Assembly: GCA_947174415.1 (NCBI GenBank)
Contig: CAMWIW010000006.1
Location: forward strand, 1-64,000
Direction of reading: 5' to 3'
From: an uncultured Clostridia bacterium
Lineage (GTDB): Bacteria > Bacillota > Clostridia > Christensenellales > Borkfalkiaceae
Length of the DNA stretch: 64,000 nucleotides
In this document: positions 17,775-27,196 of the stretch, one piece after another
Layout: the number at the start of each line of letters is the position of its first letter
How positions within the stretch are numbered: position 1 is the stretch's first letter
Translations under genes and position numbers: made by a program
The notes under the pieces: model-generated
Database searches by the model: none
Seen by the model: only the letters and a program-made list of their open reading frames with translations
Told to the model about the DNA's origin: nothing

Positions 17775-18365
17775 ATGGAAAAGGGCGCGTTAGTTCCTTA
17801 TATTGTTGAACAGACTTCCCGCGGGGAGCGTTCATACGACATTTACAGCCGTCTTTTAGAAGACAGAATTATCTTTTTAAGCGGCGAGATTGACGACGCG
17901 GTGGCAAACACCGTTGTGGCTCAGCTTATTTATCTTGAAGCAAAAGACCCTTCTAAGGATATTTCGCTTTATATAAACAGCCCCGGCGGCTCGGTGTCTG
18001 CGGGACTTGCGATTTACGATACCATGAATTACGTAAAGTGCGACGTTTCCACTATCTGCATAGGTATGGCGGCGTCAATGGGTGCGTTCCTTTTATCGAG
18101 CGGGCAGAAGGGCAAGAGATACGCTCTTCCCAACAGTGAAATTATGATCCATCAGCCCCTCGGCGGTGCGCAAGGTCAGGCAAGCGATATAAAAATCGCA
18201 GCGGAGCACATATTAAAGACGAGACACAAGTTAAATTCTATTCTCGCCCAGAATTCGGGCAAGCCGCTTGAACAGATTGAAAGGGACACCGACAGGGATA
18301 ATTATCTGTCTGCTCAGGAAGCTATGGAATACGGTTTGATTGATAAAGTTTTCTATAAAAGATAA
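17775..18365 (+). CDS. clpP: ATP-dependent Clp protease proteolytic subunit
   Basis: ClpP forms the tetradecameric serine-protease chamber that degrades substrates unfolded by ClpX or ClpC. The 196 residues are full length. The active-site serine is S101 in GMAASMGAF, the histidine is H126 in MIHQPLGG, and the aspartate lies in the [13 protein letters not shown] helix region. [19 protein letters not shown] is the usual oxyanion/substrate strand. It is placed between tig and clpX in the common Firmicutes order, with a GGAG ribosome-binding site. Confidence 0.97.
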   Translation: MEKGALVPYIVEQTSRGERSYDIYSRLLEDRIIFLSGEIDDAVANTVVAQLIYLEAKDPSKDISLYINSPGGSVSAGLAIYDTMNYVKCDVSTICIGMAASMGAFLLSSGQKGKRYALPNSEIMIHQPLGGAQGQASDIKIAAEHILKTRHKLNSILAQNSGKPLEQIERDTDRDNYLSAQEAMEYGLIDKVFYKR

Positions 18366-18391
18366 GAAAGTGATTAAGAGGTAATTTTTTC

Positions 18392-19609
18392 TTGAAAGAG
18401 CAAAAACATTGTTCATTCTGCGGAAAAACTGAAGATTTGGTAAAAAGACTGATAAGGGGCAACGACGGCGCGCACATCTGCGACGAATGCGTCCTTATCT
18501 GCGGCGATATGATTAAGGAAGCCGACGCACCCGAAGAGGCGCAAGTTCCCTTAAAGACGCCTGCCGAAATAAAGGAAGAACTCGATAAATATATCGTCGG
18601 TCAGCACGAGGCTAAAAAAGTGCTTTCGGTTGCAGTTTACAACCACTATAAGCGCATTAACAACCTCGTTAAAGACGCCGACGACAGGGACGTAGAAATC
18701 GAGAAGTCCAACATTCTTTTGTTAGGACCTACGGGTTGCGGCAAAACTTTGCTTGCAAGAACGCTTGCAAAGATTTTAAACGTGCCCTTTGCTTCGTCTG
18801 ACGCGACCACCTTGACCGAGGCGGGCTACGTTGGCGAGGACGTCGAAAATATTTTGTTGAAGCTTATTCAGAACGCCGACTACGACATTCAGAAAGCTCA
18901 GCGCGGAATTATCTATATCGACGAAATCGACAAGATTGCAAGAAAGGGTGAAAACGTATCAATTACCCGCGACGTGTCCGGCGAGGGCGTGCAACAGGCT
19001 CTTTTGAAAATTATCGAAAGCACTGTTGCGAGCGTTCCCCCTCAGGGCGGAAGAAAGCACCCCCAGCAGGAGTGCCTCAGAATCGATACGACGAATATCC
19101 TGTTTATTTGCGGCGGCGCGTTCGTCGGGCTTGACAAAATCGTGCAGAAGAGGAAGGACAATACCTCGCTTGGTTTCGGCGGTACGGTGAAAAATACCGA
19201 GGACAACGTTTACGAAATGCTTGCGGACGTTAAGCCTCAGGATTTGACGAAGTTCGGACTTATTCCCGAATTCGTGGGACGTATTCCCATTGTCGTAAGT
19301 CTGCACCCCTTGAACGAGGACGCTCTCGTCAATATCTTAACCCAACCGAAAAACGCGATTATCAAGCAGTATCAGAAGCTTATCGCAATGGACGGAGTAA
19401 AGCTTACGGTCGAGGACGGCGCGGTCAGGGAGATTGCAAACACGGCTATCCGCTTAAAGACGGGCGCGCGCGGACTGCGCACCATAATCGAAAGCTTTAT
19501 GACTTCGGTTATGTATAAGCTTCCTTCGGAAAAAAATATCAAGGAAGTAATAGTTACGCGTGAGTGCGTTACTGACAAAGCCGAGCCTAAAATCGTCTAT
19601 TCGGCGTAG
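18392..19609 (+). CDS. clpX: ATP-dependent Clp protease ATP-binding subunit ClpX
   Basis: ClpX is the AAA+ hexamer that unfolds tagged substrates and feeds ClpP. The start is a TTG at 18392 behind AAGAGG. No upstream ATG fits, and the N-terminal zinc domain begins at once (CSFCGK ... CDECVLIC). Walker A is GPTGCGKT, the pore loop is AGYVGED, and Walker B is IIYIDEID. The ClpP-contacting loop is in the expected place after the sensor region. The length of 405 is typical. It is transcribed with clpP (26-nt gap); a GC-rich hairpin separates it from lon. Confidence 0.97.
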   Translation: MKEQKHCSFCGKTEDLVKRLIRGNDGAHICDECVLICGDMIKEADAPEEAQVPLKTPAEIKEELDKYIVGQHEAKKVLSVAVYNHYKRINNLVKDADDRDVEIEKSNILLLGPTGCGKTLLARTLAKILNVPFASSDATTLTEAGYVGEDVENILLKLIQNADYDIQKAQRGIIYIDEIDKIARKGENVSITRDVSGEGVQQALLKIIESTVASVPPQGGRKHPQQECLRIDTTNILFICGGAFVGLDKIVQKRKDNTSLGFGGTVKNTEDNVYEMLADVKPQDLTKFGLIPEFVGRIPIVVSLHPLNEDALVNILTQPKNAIIKQYQKLIAMDGVKLTVEDGAVREIANTAIRLKTGARGLRTIIESFMTSVMYKLPSEKNIKEVIVTRECVTDKAEPKIVYSA

Positions 19610-19630
19610 AATTGTAATTTAAAATTTTCG

Positions 19631-19659
19631 GCGCGGGCAAAATTTAATTTTGCCCGCGC
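19631..19659 (+). terminator. Hairpin between clpX and lon
   Basis: A 13-bp stem (GCGCGGGCAAAAT / ATTTTGCCCGCGC) with a TTA loop is not followed by a U-tract. It may be a partial terminator or RNA-processing site that tunes lon relative to clpX. No clear promoter is seen between it and the lon ATG. Confidence 0.55.
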
Positions 19660-19680
19660 ACTCAATATAAGAGGTTTGTT

Positions 19681-21990
19681 ATGTCAAGGCAAAGAACGGA
19701 AATTCTGCCCGTAGTGCCTCTGCGGGGCAGAGTGGTTTTCCCTAATACAACTATAAGCTTCGACGTGGGCAGAATAGTTTCTCTCACGGCGGTTAAAAGC
19801 GCGGCGGAAGGTAATTCGCGCTTATTCGTCTGCACGCAGAAAAACGCCGAGCTTACGGAAGTTTCTGTGGACGACTTATATACCGTGGGTACGGTCGTGC
19901 AGCTTAAACAGGTTACCCGCCTTCCCGCAAACAACATAAGAATAACAGTGAACGGACTGTACCGTGCGGCGGTGCGCGTTCTTGATATGAAAGACGGCGC
20001 GTTTACCGCAGAGGTTGACGAGTTGAAGCCCGTTCACGGCGAAGAAGCCTTGGAGGAGGCTTATTTCCGCACGGCAAAGAGCGTAATGCGCGATATATCC
20101 ATGAACGACTCTAAAATTTCCAAGGATACGATTGCCGCTCTCGATAAGTGCGGAGACCCCGACGAATTCGTAAATATCGCAGCAAACAGTCTGAACGTAA
20201 AATACGAAACCAAGCAACAGATTTTGGAGTGCGAACGCGTTGTGGACAGACTGCGTACCGTGGACAAAATCCTCAACGACGAGCTTGAAATCGCCCGTTT
20301 GGAGCGCAAGATAAACTCAATGGTTCGGCAGAACATCGAAAAGAACCAAAAGGAATATTATCTAAGGGAACAGCTCAAAGCAATTCATACCGAGCTCGGC
20401 GACGACGAGGAAGAAAAGGAAGAGCTCGAAAGGCGAATAAAAGAAAAGGGCATGCCCGAAGAAGTCGAAAAAAAGGCGTTAAAAGAGATTTCGAGAATGG
20501 ACAAGATGCAGACGTCTTCTCCCGAATATAACGTTTTGAGAATGTACCTCGATTGGCTTTTGGATTTGCCGTGGTCCGAGAAAACTACGGATACGGAAGC
20601 ATTGCAGGACGCAGTCAAAATTTTAAACGACGACCATTACGGTCTTGAAAAAATCAAGGAAAGAATAACCGAATATCTTGCCGTACTCAAACTGACCGAC
20701 GGACTGAACGCACCCATTTTGTGTCTTGTAGGCCCTCCCGGCGTGGGTAAAACTTCGATTGCTACTTCGATTGCCCGTGCGCTCGGCAGAAAATTCGTAA
20801 GAATGAGCTTGGGCGGAGTAAAGGACGAGTCCGAAATCCGCGGGCACAGAAAGACCTATATCGGCGCTATGCCCGGCAGAATTATAAACGGCATAAAACA
20901 GGCGGGTTCTGTCAATCCCGTGTTTCTTTTGGACGAGATAGACAAGCTCTCTTCGGATATGCGCGGCGACCCCGCAAGCGCTCTTTTGGAGGTTTTAGAT
21001 CCCGCTCAGAACGCGACGTTCCGCGACAGATACCTCGAAGTGCCCTTCGATTTAAGCAAAGTGCTTTTCATTACCACGGCGAACGGGCTTGAAGGAATTC
21101 CCCGTCCCCTTTTGGACAGAATGGAGGTTATCGAGCTTTCGGGTTATACGCAAGAAGAAAAGTGCGAGATAGCAAAGCGCTATTTAATACCCAAAAAGAG
21201 CGCGGCGAACGGGCTTAAAGAGGGGCAGATTACCTTTGACGACGATGCGTTGAACGCGATTATCTCGGGCTATACCATGGAAGCGGGAGTGAGAAATCTC
21301 GAACGCAAAATCGACGCAGTTTGCAGAAAAGTTGCCGTAGGATTTGCCGACGGTAAAGAAGAAGAGGTTAGTGTTAATTCGGGCAACCTCGAAACCTTCC
21401 TCGGCGCAAGGCGCTACGAAAAAGATAAGAGCTTAGGGAAAGACGAAGTCGGCGCGGCTACGGGACTTGCTTGGACGGCGGTAGGCGGAACTACGCTTAC
21501 TATAGAAGTATCCGCAATGCAGGGGAAGGGTGATATTCTTCTCACGGGCAAGCTTGGCGACGTTATGAAGGAGAGCGCGAGAGCGGCAATAAGCTATATC
21601 CGCTCGAACAGCGCGAGCTACGGTTTGGAGAGTAAAATTTTCGAAACCACGGACATTCACGTGCACGTGCCCGAAGGCGCAACACCCAAGGACGGACCGA
21701 GCGCAGGAATAACTATGGCAACGGCTATACTTTCGGCGTTCACCAAAAAACCCGTTAAAAAGTCGGTTGCAATGACGGGTGAAATCACCTTGCGCGGCAA
21801 GGTATTGCCCATAGGCGGCTTAAAGGAAAAGGCGCTTGCCGCATACCGCATAGGCGTAAAGGATATAATTATCCCCGCTGACAACAAAAAAGATTTGGAA
21901 GAAATACCCGAAAATATCCGCGAAAAGCTGAACTTTATCCCCGTATCGGACGTGGATACCGTATTCAAAACAGCCATAAAAGGCATTTAA
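19681..21990 (+). CDS. lon: Lon ATP-dependent serine protease
   Basis: The 769 residues are LonA type. The N-terminal substrate domain begins LPVVPLRGRVVFPNT, a coiled-coil region follows, then the AAA+ module with Walker A GPPGVGKT and Walker B VFLLDEIDK. The C-terminal protease domain has the catalytic Ser674 in KDGPSAG and the catalytic Lys717 in GGLKEKAL. Lon degrades misfolded and regulatory proteins in the cytosol. It lies between clpX and engB, matching the lon-ysxC order of Bacillus. Its ribosome-binding site is AAGAGG. Confidence 0.97.
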   Translation: MSRQRTEILPVVPLRGRVVFPNTTISFDVGRIVSLTAVKSAAEGNSRLFVCTQKNAELTEVSVDDLYTVGTVVQLKQVTRLPANNIRITVNGLYRAAVRVLDMKDGAFTAEVDELKPVHGEEALEEAYFRTAKSVMRDISMNDSKISKDTIAALDKCGDPDEFVNIAANSLNVKYETKQQILECERVVDRLRTVDKILNDELEIARLERKINSMVRQNIEKNQKEYYLREQLKAIHTELGDDEEEKEELERRIKEKGMPEEVEKKALKEISRMDKMQTSSPEYNVLRMYLDWLLDLPWSEKTTDTEALQDAVKILNDDHYGLEKIKERITEYLAVLKLTDGLNAPILCLVGPPGVGKTSIATSIARALGRKFVRMSLGGVKDESEIRGHRKTYIGAMPGRIINGIKQAGSVNPVFLLDEIDKLSSDMRGDPASALLEVLDPAQNATFRDRYLEVPFDLSKVLFITTANGLEGIPRPLLDRMEVIELSGYTQEEKCEIAKRYLIPKKSAANGLKEGQITFDDDALNAIISGYTMEAGVRNLERKIDAVCRKVAVGFADGKEEEVSVNSGNLETFLGARRYEKDKSLGKDEVGAATGLAWTAVGGTTLTIEVSAMQGKGDILLTGKLGDVMKESARAAISYIRSNSASYGLESKIFETTDIHVHVPEGATPKDGPSAGITMATAILSAFTKKPVKKSVAMTGEITLRGKVLPIGGLKEKALAAYRIGVKDIIIPADNKKDLEEIPENIREKLNFIPVSDVDTVFKTAIKGI

Positions 21991-22027
21991 ACGAAACGGC
22001 GCAAGCATAGACGCAAAGGAAAGAAAA

Positions 22028-22639
22028 ATGGAAAAACTACTTGCCAAATTGCCGAACGCCGAATTTATAACGAGCGCGGCGAATAAGTCGCAGTTTATTA
22101 AAAGCGATAAGCCCATAATTGCCGTGTGCGGCAAGTCGAACGTGGGCAAGTCGAGCTTTATAAATATGCTTGCTAACCGAAAAAAGCTTGCCAAGGTTTC
22201 AAAAGAGCCGGGGCGGACGCGGCTTGTTAACTATTTCGACTTTGGAAAATTTATTTTGGCGGATTTGCCCGGCTACGGTTTTGCGAGGGTATCGAAGGCA
22301 GAAAAACTTAAATGGGCGCGTCTTTTGGACGATTTTTTTGCCGACAAAGATAGCATCGCGCACGTTTTTGCGCTTGCCGATATCCGCCATGACCCCACCT
22401 CGGACGATAAGCAAATGGTGGAGTATCTGTATTATTACTTAGTGCCTTTTACCGTCATTGCGACAAAGGCAGACAAGCTATCAAAGGCGCAGCAGTCAAA
22501 AAGCGTAACTAATATAGCCGCAATTTACAAATGCGGCAAGGACGACGTAATCGCAACTTCCGCAGAGACGCGGCAAGGGCTTGACCGCGTTATCGAAAAA
22601 ATAGAAACCATTTTACAACTCGGAGAAGAAGATGCTTGA
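22028..22639 (+). CDS. engB: Ribosome-assembly GTPase EngB (YsxC/YihA)
   Basis: This small GTPase of 203 residues acts in late 50S assembly. G1 is GKSNVGKSSF, G2 is the GRTRLVNYF region, G3 is DLPGYGFA and G4 is TKADK. No other domain is present, as usual for the family. It follows lon by 37 nt and overlaps the next gene by 8 nt, so the downstream membrane protein is translated from the same mRNA. Confidence 0.95.
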   Translation: MEKLLAKLPNAEFITSAANKSQFIKSDKPIIAVCGKSNVGKSSFINMLANRKKLAKVSKEPGRTRLVNYFDFGKFILADLPGYGFARVSKAEKLKWARLLDDFFADKDSIAHVFALADIRHDPTSDDKQMVEYLYYYLVPFTVIATKADKLSKAQQSKSVTNIAAIYKCGKDDVIATSAETRQGLDRVIEKIETILQLGEEDA

Positions 22640-23357
22640 GGAGTTTTTAAAGACGCCTGCGGGACACGCCGTTTTCGGTATAGTTATCGCGGTCGCGGCA
22701 ATAGTGATAATAGAACTGAATTACAGACTGTTTTTCAAGTACGTTCTCGACTTCGTATTTGCGTTAATCGCAACCGTAATCTGTTCACCCGTATTGCTCG
22801 TAGGCGCGATAATTTCGCATAAACGCGCGGGTTACGCGTTGGAAGAAACACCGTATCTCGGAGCAAAAGGCAAAATTATTTATATAAAATCGTTTGCGGG
22901 AATAAATAAGGGCATAAAAAATTTACCCCGTCTTTTGGATATTCTCGGCGGCAAATTAAGCTTTGTCGGCGTATCTCTTTTAAGTCTTTCGGACGGTGCG
23001 CTTTTGGACGACGCTCAGCTTGAAAGGTTTATGACCCGTCCTGCAATCGTCAACCACCTCGTTTTGCACGGCGACGAAAATACGACTTACGAAGAAGCTT
23101 TCGCGCTTGACGCCCGTTACTGCAAAAAAAGAGAACTTTTTACGGATATTTTCATTATCGTAAAAAGAATTGTTCTGGCTATACGCGGGGACGGTAAAAG
23201 CTTTTTGGGCGAAACTGCGGGGCAAAGCTACGGCGAAGTTCTTTTGAAGAGGGGAACTATCACCGAAAACGACCTTACGAACGCCCGCAAGAACGCCGAA
23301 GAGGCGCTTAAAAAAGAAGAGCAGCGAAGCGAATTCAAAAACCGTAAATACAACTGA
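22632..23357 (+). CDS. Divergent bacterial sugar-transferase-like membrane protein
   Basis: The 241-residue protein has an N-terminal helix (residues ~13-32) and a second hydrophobic helix (FKYVLDFVFALIATVICSPV). The latter matches the membrane segment that begins the WcaJ/PglC-type phosphoglycosyl transferase domain. The later stretch LPRLLDILGGKLSFVG and the tail ALDARYCKKRELFTDIFIIVKRI also align with that family. However, the catalytic PRP motif expected directly after SFVG is absent (VSLLSLSDG instead), so it may be inactive or changed in function. It overlaps engB by 8 nt, is coupled to it, and has no other glycan genes around it. Confidence 0.65.
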   Translation: MLEEFLKTPAGHAVFGIVIAVAAIVIIELNYRLFFKYVLDFVFALIATVICSPVLLVGAIISHKRAGYALEETPYLGAKGKIIYIKSFAGINKGIKNLPRLLDILGGKLSFVGVSLLSLSDGALLDDAQLERFMTRPAIVNHLVLHGDENTTYEEAFALDARYCKKRELFTDIFIIVKRIVLAIRGDGKSFLGETAGQSYGEVLLKRGTITENDLTNARKNAEEALKKEEQRSEFKNRKYN

Positions 23358-23405
23358 CGAATAATCGCGCGATTATCACTCATACTGTCTTTAAGGAGAG
23401 TTAAA

Positions 23406-23669
23406 ATGGTAATTGCAAATATTATTTCTTATATTCTCGTTTTGCTTGGCGCTGTCAATTGGGGACTTTACGGAATATTCGATTTCAATCTTGTAAGCTG
23501 GATATTTCAAGGACCTCGCTCGGTCGGCTCGATTATAGTTTACGTAATAATCACGCTTGCCGCGCTTTGGCTTATAATTTCGCCCATAATTTCGGGCAAC
23601 GGCCTGCGTCTTAAAATGAGAGACAGGGAAGAAAGAGAAGAAGCGGTTGAATCCGGTAACGCAAATTAA
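23406..23669 (+). CDS. DUF378 family small membrane protein
   Basis: The 87-residue protein has two transmembrane helices and the family signature LLGAVNWGLYGIF(D)FNLVSWIF, as in Bacillus YuzA. The function of DUF378 is unknown. The C-terminal 25 residues are charged and cytoplasmic. AAGGAG precedes the ATG, and the gene is followed by a strong terminator. Confidence 0.9.
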   Translation: MVIANIISYILVLLGAVNWGLYGIFDFNLVSWIFQGPRSVGSIIVYVIITLAALWLIISPIISGNGLRLKMRDREEREEAVESGNAN

Positions 23670-23682
23670 AACAAGATAATTG

Positions 23683-23725
23683 CCGAAGGCGCGCACCTAA
23701 AAGGTGCGCGCCTTCGGGTTTTTCT
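23683..23725 (+). terminator. Rho-independent terminator
   Basis: A 16-bp stem (CCGAAGGCGCGCACCT / AGGTGCGCGCCTTCGG) with an AAA loop is followed by GTTTTTCTT. It ends the clp-lon-engB region. Confidence 0.92.
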
Positions 23726-23735
23726 TATCAACTTA

Positions 23736-23764
23736 TTGCAAAACAGGTTAGTTTGTGATATAAT
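23736..23764 (+). promoter_or_regulatory. Promoter of the GH3 operon with a very short leader
   Basis: TTGCAA (23736-23741), a 17-nt spacer and TATAAT (23759-23764) lie only 12 nt before the ATG at 23777, with no Shine-Dalgarno between. The mRNA leader would be about 6 nt, so translation is probably leaderless. Confidence 0.75.
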
Positions 23765-23776
23765 AAAATATCATTT

Positions 23777-26044
23777 ATGAACGGTATTACTGAAAAACTA
23801 AGCGTAAGACGGAAAGCTGCGCTGGTTTCGGGCAAAACCTTTTGGCGCACGCACGGCTATAAAGAAGACGGCGTCGAAAGTATATATTTTTCTGACGGAC
23901 CGTCGGGACTGAGAACGCAAGGCGGCAAGGACGACTGTATGGGGCTGAACGCTTCGCAGCCGTCAACGTGCTATCCCGCGCACTCCGCACTTGCGTGTTC
24001 GTTTAACGCAAAGCTTGTAAATAAAGTCGGCGCGGCAATAGGCGCGGAGGCTGCTGCGCGCGGCGTGGACGTTCTTTTAGCCCCCGCAATAAATATTAAA
24101 AGAAATCCCCTAAACGGCAGAAACTTCGAGTATTTCTCCGAAGACCCGTATTTAAGCGGTGTAATGGGAAGGGAGTATATCTCGGGCGTTCAGTCTAACG
24201 GCGTCGGCGCGTGCGTAAAGCACTTTGCCGCCAACAATAAAGAGTACGGACGCACGGTATACGATTCAGCCGTAGATATGCGTACCCTCCGTGAAATTTA
24301 TCTCACGCCCTTCGAAATTGCGGTAAAGGGAGCAAATCCCGTTGCCGTTATGACTGCGTACAACCGTCTCAACGGAATATACTGCAACGAAAACGGTTGG
24401 CTTTTGAATACAGTCCTCCGTGAAGAGTGGGGACACTGCGGCATAGTCGTTTCGGATTGGGGCGGTACTTTTTCCCGCATAGCCGCAATTAAAGCGGGCG
24501 CGGATTTGGAAATGCCGTGCTGCAAATTTTCCGCCGACGAAATCTTAAACGCGATAGATAACGGCGAGCTTAAAGAAGAGGAACTCAACGCTTGCGCCGA
24601 AAGAATAATCAGCCTTGCCGAAAGACTGCACGGAAATAACAGAACGGCGGGTTGCGACCTTGAAGGAAACGCGGCGTTTGCCGAAGAATGTGCCGAAGAA
24701 TGTGCAGTTTTATTAAAAAACGACGGAGCTCTGCCCGTAAACCGTAACGAAAAGTTCGTACTTATAGGCGATTTCGCAAAGTCGCCCGCGTATCAGGGCG
24801 GCGGTTCTTCACGCGTTAACCCAACCCGCGTAGCAACCCTTTTCGACTGTATGCGCGGTGAAGAAAATTTTATCGGATTTGAACGCGGTTACGACTTAAA
24901 CGGCAAGAAGAGTAACAGGCTTATAAAACGGGCTTTAAAGCTTGCGGCGAGTGCCGATACGGTAATTTGCGCCGTTGGGCTTGCTGCGGGCGACGCCGAG
25001 GGCGTTGACAGAGAAAATATCCGTCTGCCCGAAAATCAGATTGAACTTTTAACCGCGTTAAAGAGTGCAGGCAAGCGCGTCGTTGCAATTTTGTCCTGCG
25101 GCGGCGCTGTCGAAACGGATTGGGACGACGGCGTAAATGCTCTGCTTTTTGCGGGGCTAAACGGTCAAGGCGGTGCAATTGCCGTTAAAAAAATTTTGAC
25201 GGGTGAGGTAAACCCGTCGGGCAAGCTTGCCGAAAGCTTCCCCGTAAAAGTAGAAGACGTGCCGAGTACGCAGTATTTGGGCGACGCGTATCGCGCGGAA
25301 TATAAAGAGGGCATGCGTGTCGGCTATCGCGGTTTAAAGAATGTAAAATACCCGTTCGGGTTCGGGCTTTCCTATACAGGGTTCGAGTACTCCGATTTAT
25401 CCGTCGGCGACGGCGCTTCGTTCACCGTAAAGAATACGGGCGGACGGGACGGCGCGGAAGCGGTGCAGCTCTATATAAGTTTTCCTGAGAGCGCCAACGC
25501 CCCGTTTATTCAGCTTAAAGGCTTTACAAAAGTGTTCCTGCGCGCGGGCGAAAGCGCAAGAGCAGAAATACCGTTCGACGAATATTCCTTCCGCTCGTTC
25601 GATATAAAGAGCAACAAATGGGTAACCGTAAAAGGTACGTATAAAATATTTATCGGCTCGTCGTCCGACGATTTGCGTCTTGTCGGCGAAAAGGAAATTT
25701 CGGGCGCGGACGGCGTTCCCGCAGAGGAATGTTGGTCGGTTACCGCGAAAGAATACGAAATCCCCCGCAATAAAAAAGGTCGCGTCATTGCAAGCTTTGA
25801 AACGCCTTTCAGCGAGCTTACCAACGCCAAGGGCGCGCTGTCGAGGCTTGCCGTCAAAGTCGCGCTTGCGGTAACGAAACGCAGTCCCACGGCGGGCGGA
25901 ACGGTAAAGTTCGTAACTTTAAGGACGGCTGCGCAATTCGCCAAATTCGACGGAGTGCGGGCGGAAGGGCTTATAGATATTTTCGGCGGAAGATACTTTA
26001 AAGGCTTAAAAAAAATAATCCGCGGAGAGAAAAAGAAAAAATGA
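23777..26044 (+). CDS. Glycoside hydrolase family 3 (beta-glucosidase-type)
   Basis: The 755-residue GH3 enzyme removes terminal beta-linked sugars by a retaining mechanism. The N-terminal barrel opens with RRKAALVSGKTFWRT, has GRNFEYFSEDPYLSG and KHFAANNKE, and the nucleophile is D227 in VVSDWGG. The alpha/beta sandwich (AGLNGQGGAIAVKKILTGEVNPSGKL region) and a fibronectin-III-like C-terminal domain (GADEAVQLY-type: GAEAVQLYISFPE) follow. There is no signal peptide, so it acts inside the cell on imported oligosaccharides or glycosides. The ATG overlaps its promoter region closely. Its stop overlaps the next start (ATGA). The exact sugar cannot be read. Confidence 0.93.
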   Translation: MNGITEKLSVRRKAALVSGKTFWRTHGYKEDGVESIYFSDGPSGLRTQGGKDDCMGLNASQPSTCYPAHSALACSFNAKLVNKVGAAIGAEAAARGVDVLLAPAINIKRNPLNGRNFEYFSEDPYLSGVMGREYISGVQSNGVGACVKHFAANNKEYGRTVYDSAVDMRTLREIYLTPFEIAVKGANPVAVMTAYNRLNGIYCNENGWLLNTVLREEWGHCGIVVSDWGGTFSRIAAIKAGADLEMPCCKFSADEILNAIDNGELKEEELNACAERIISLAERLHGNNRTAGCDLEGNAAFAEECAEECAVLLKNDGALPVNRNEKFVLIGDFAKSPAYQGGGSSRVNPTRVATLFDCMRGEENFIGFERGYDLNGKKSNRLIKRALKLAASADTVICAVGLAAGDAEGVDRENIRLPENQIELLTALKSAGKRVVAILSCGGAVETDWDDGVNALLFAGLNGQGGAIAVKKILTGEVNPSGKLAESFPVKVEDVPSTQYLGDAYRAEYKEGMRVGYRGLKNVKYPFGFGLSYTGFEYSDLSVGDGASFTVKNTGGRDGAEAVQLYISFPESANAPFIQLKGFTKVFLRAGESARAEIPFDEYSFRSFDIKSNKWVTVKGTYKIFIGSSSDDLRLVGEKEISGADGVPAEECWSVTAKEYEIPRNKKGRVIASFETPFSELTNAKGALSRLAVKVALAVTKRSPTAGGTVKFVTLRTAAQFAKFDGVRAEGLIDIFGGRYFKGLKKIIRGEKKKK

Positions 26045-27186
26045 GCAAATGGGTAACGGTATGGGGCAACGCGACTTCCGTCGCGGAGCGCCGCCCTGAA
26101 AATTACGCAAAAAACATAACGCTGAGATACCCCGTAAAATGCGCTTTCGGCGGCAACTGTTTACGGCTTCACTTCTCCAACTTCTGCGGCACTGAACCCG
26201 TAACGCTGACGCGTGTATCGGTTGCGCCCGCTGTTTCGGACAGAGAAATCAATTTAAAGGACGCCGCGGTTATCACTTTCGGCGGCAGAGAAAGCGTTAC
26301 GATAGGCGCAGGGGAAGAGGTGTTCTCGGACGAAATTTCCTTTCGGGTAAAACCCCTCGGCAGCATTTCCGTAAGTATTTATCTCGAAAACTTCACGCTG
26401 ATGCGCTCAGCCGTAGTCATAAAAGGTCCTCTGTCGCGCGGTTTTTTCTCTTTGGGCGACTGCACTTTATCGTCCGTTCTGCCGTTGGAGCAAACGCGCA
26501 CCACCGACGTTTTCTACTTTTTAACGGGCATTGACCTGTTAACCGACGACGACAAGCGCGCCGTGATTTGCTACGGCGACTCGATAACGGCTCAAAGCTG
26601 GGCGGACTATTTCGCTTTAGAGTGTATGAACGACCCCTATAACACTACCTCCGTAATAAGACGTGCGGCAAGCGGCACGCGCATTTTAAGGGAATACAAG
26701 TGCATAACTTACGAAAGCTACGGACTTTGCGGCAAGCACCGTTTCGAGCGTGAAATATCCACCGTCAGCGGCGCGGACAGCGTTATTATTCAACAGGGAA
26801 TAAACGATATTATTCACCCCGTAGGCACGGAAATAAACCCTTTCCGCCCAATGTCCGACCTGCCTGATTTAAACGCGCTCGAAGAGGGTTATAATTACTA
26901 TATAGACGTTGCTAAAAAGCACGGTCTTGAAATCTACGCGGGCACGCTTTTACCCATTTACGGTTGGAGAACTTACGCGCCCTTCCGCGAGGAGCTAAGA
27001 GGCGGCTTCAACGAATGGCTGCGCTCTCTGAACGGCATCGCGGGCTGCATCGACTTTGACAAAGCGCTAAGCAGCGGACTTGCGTTTGCCGACGGAATGG
27101 ACAGCGGCGACCACCTTCACCCGAGCGAGCGGGCGTACGCGCTAATGGCAAAACTCGCGTTTAAGGCAACTAAAAAGGAAAATTAA
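26041..27186 (+). CDS. SGNH/GDSL-type hydrolase (probable carbohydrate esterase)
   Basis: The 381 residues have two parts. The N-terminal beta-sandwich of ~165 residues (LRLHFSNFCGTEPVTLTRVS) is typical of the jelly-roll found before some SGNH esterases. The catalytic domain follows with block I YGDSITAQSW (Ser181), block III GINDI, and block V GDHLHP (Asp357, His360). There is no signal peptide. The 4-nt overlap with the GH3 gene argues for a shared task: removing acyl groups so that the glycosidase can proceed. Substrate assignment is inference. Confidence 0.88.
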   Translation: MSKWVTVWGNATSVAERRPENYAKNITLRYPVKCAFGGNCLRLHFSNFCGTEPVTLTRVSVAPAVSDREINLKDAAVITFGGRESVTIGAGEEVFSDEISFRVKPLGSISVSIYLENFTLMRSAVVIKGPLSRGFFSLGDCTLSSVLPLEQTRTTDVFYFLTGIDLLTDDDKRAVICYGDSITAQSWADYFALECMNDPYNTTSVIRRAASGTRILREYKCITYESYGLCGKHRFEREISTVSGADSVIIQQGINDIIHPVGTEINPFRPMSDLPDLNALEEGYNYYIDVAKKHGLEIYAGTLLPIYGWRTYAPFREELRGGFNEWLRSLNGIAGCIDFDKALSSGLAFADGMDSGDHLHPSERAYALMAKLAFKATKKEN

Positions 27187-27196
27187 GGAGAAAGAT

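Noticed and set aside
19610..19680. CIRCE or CtsR operator before lon
   Set aside because: The inverted repeat there is a GC-rich hairpin (GCGCGGGCAAAAT arms) and does not match the CIRCE 9-9-9 pattern or the CtsR heptad repeat.
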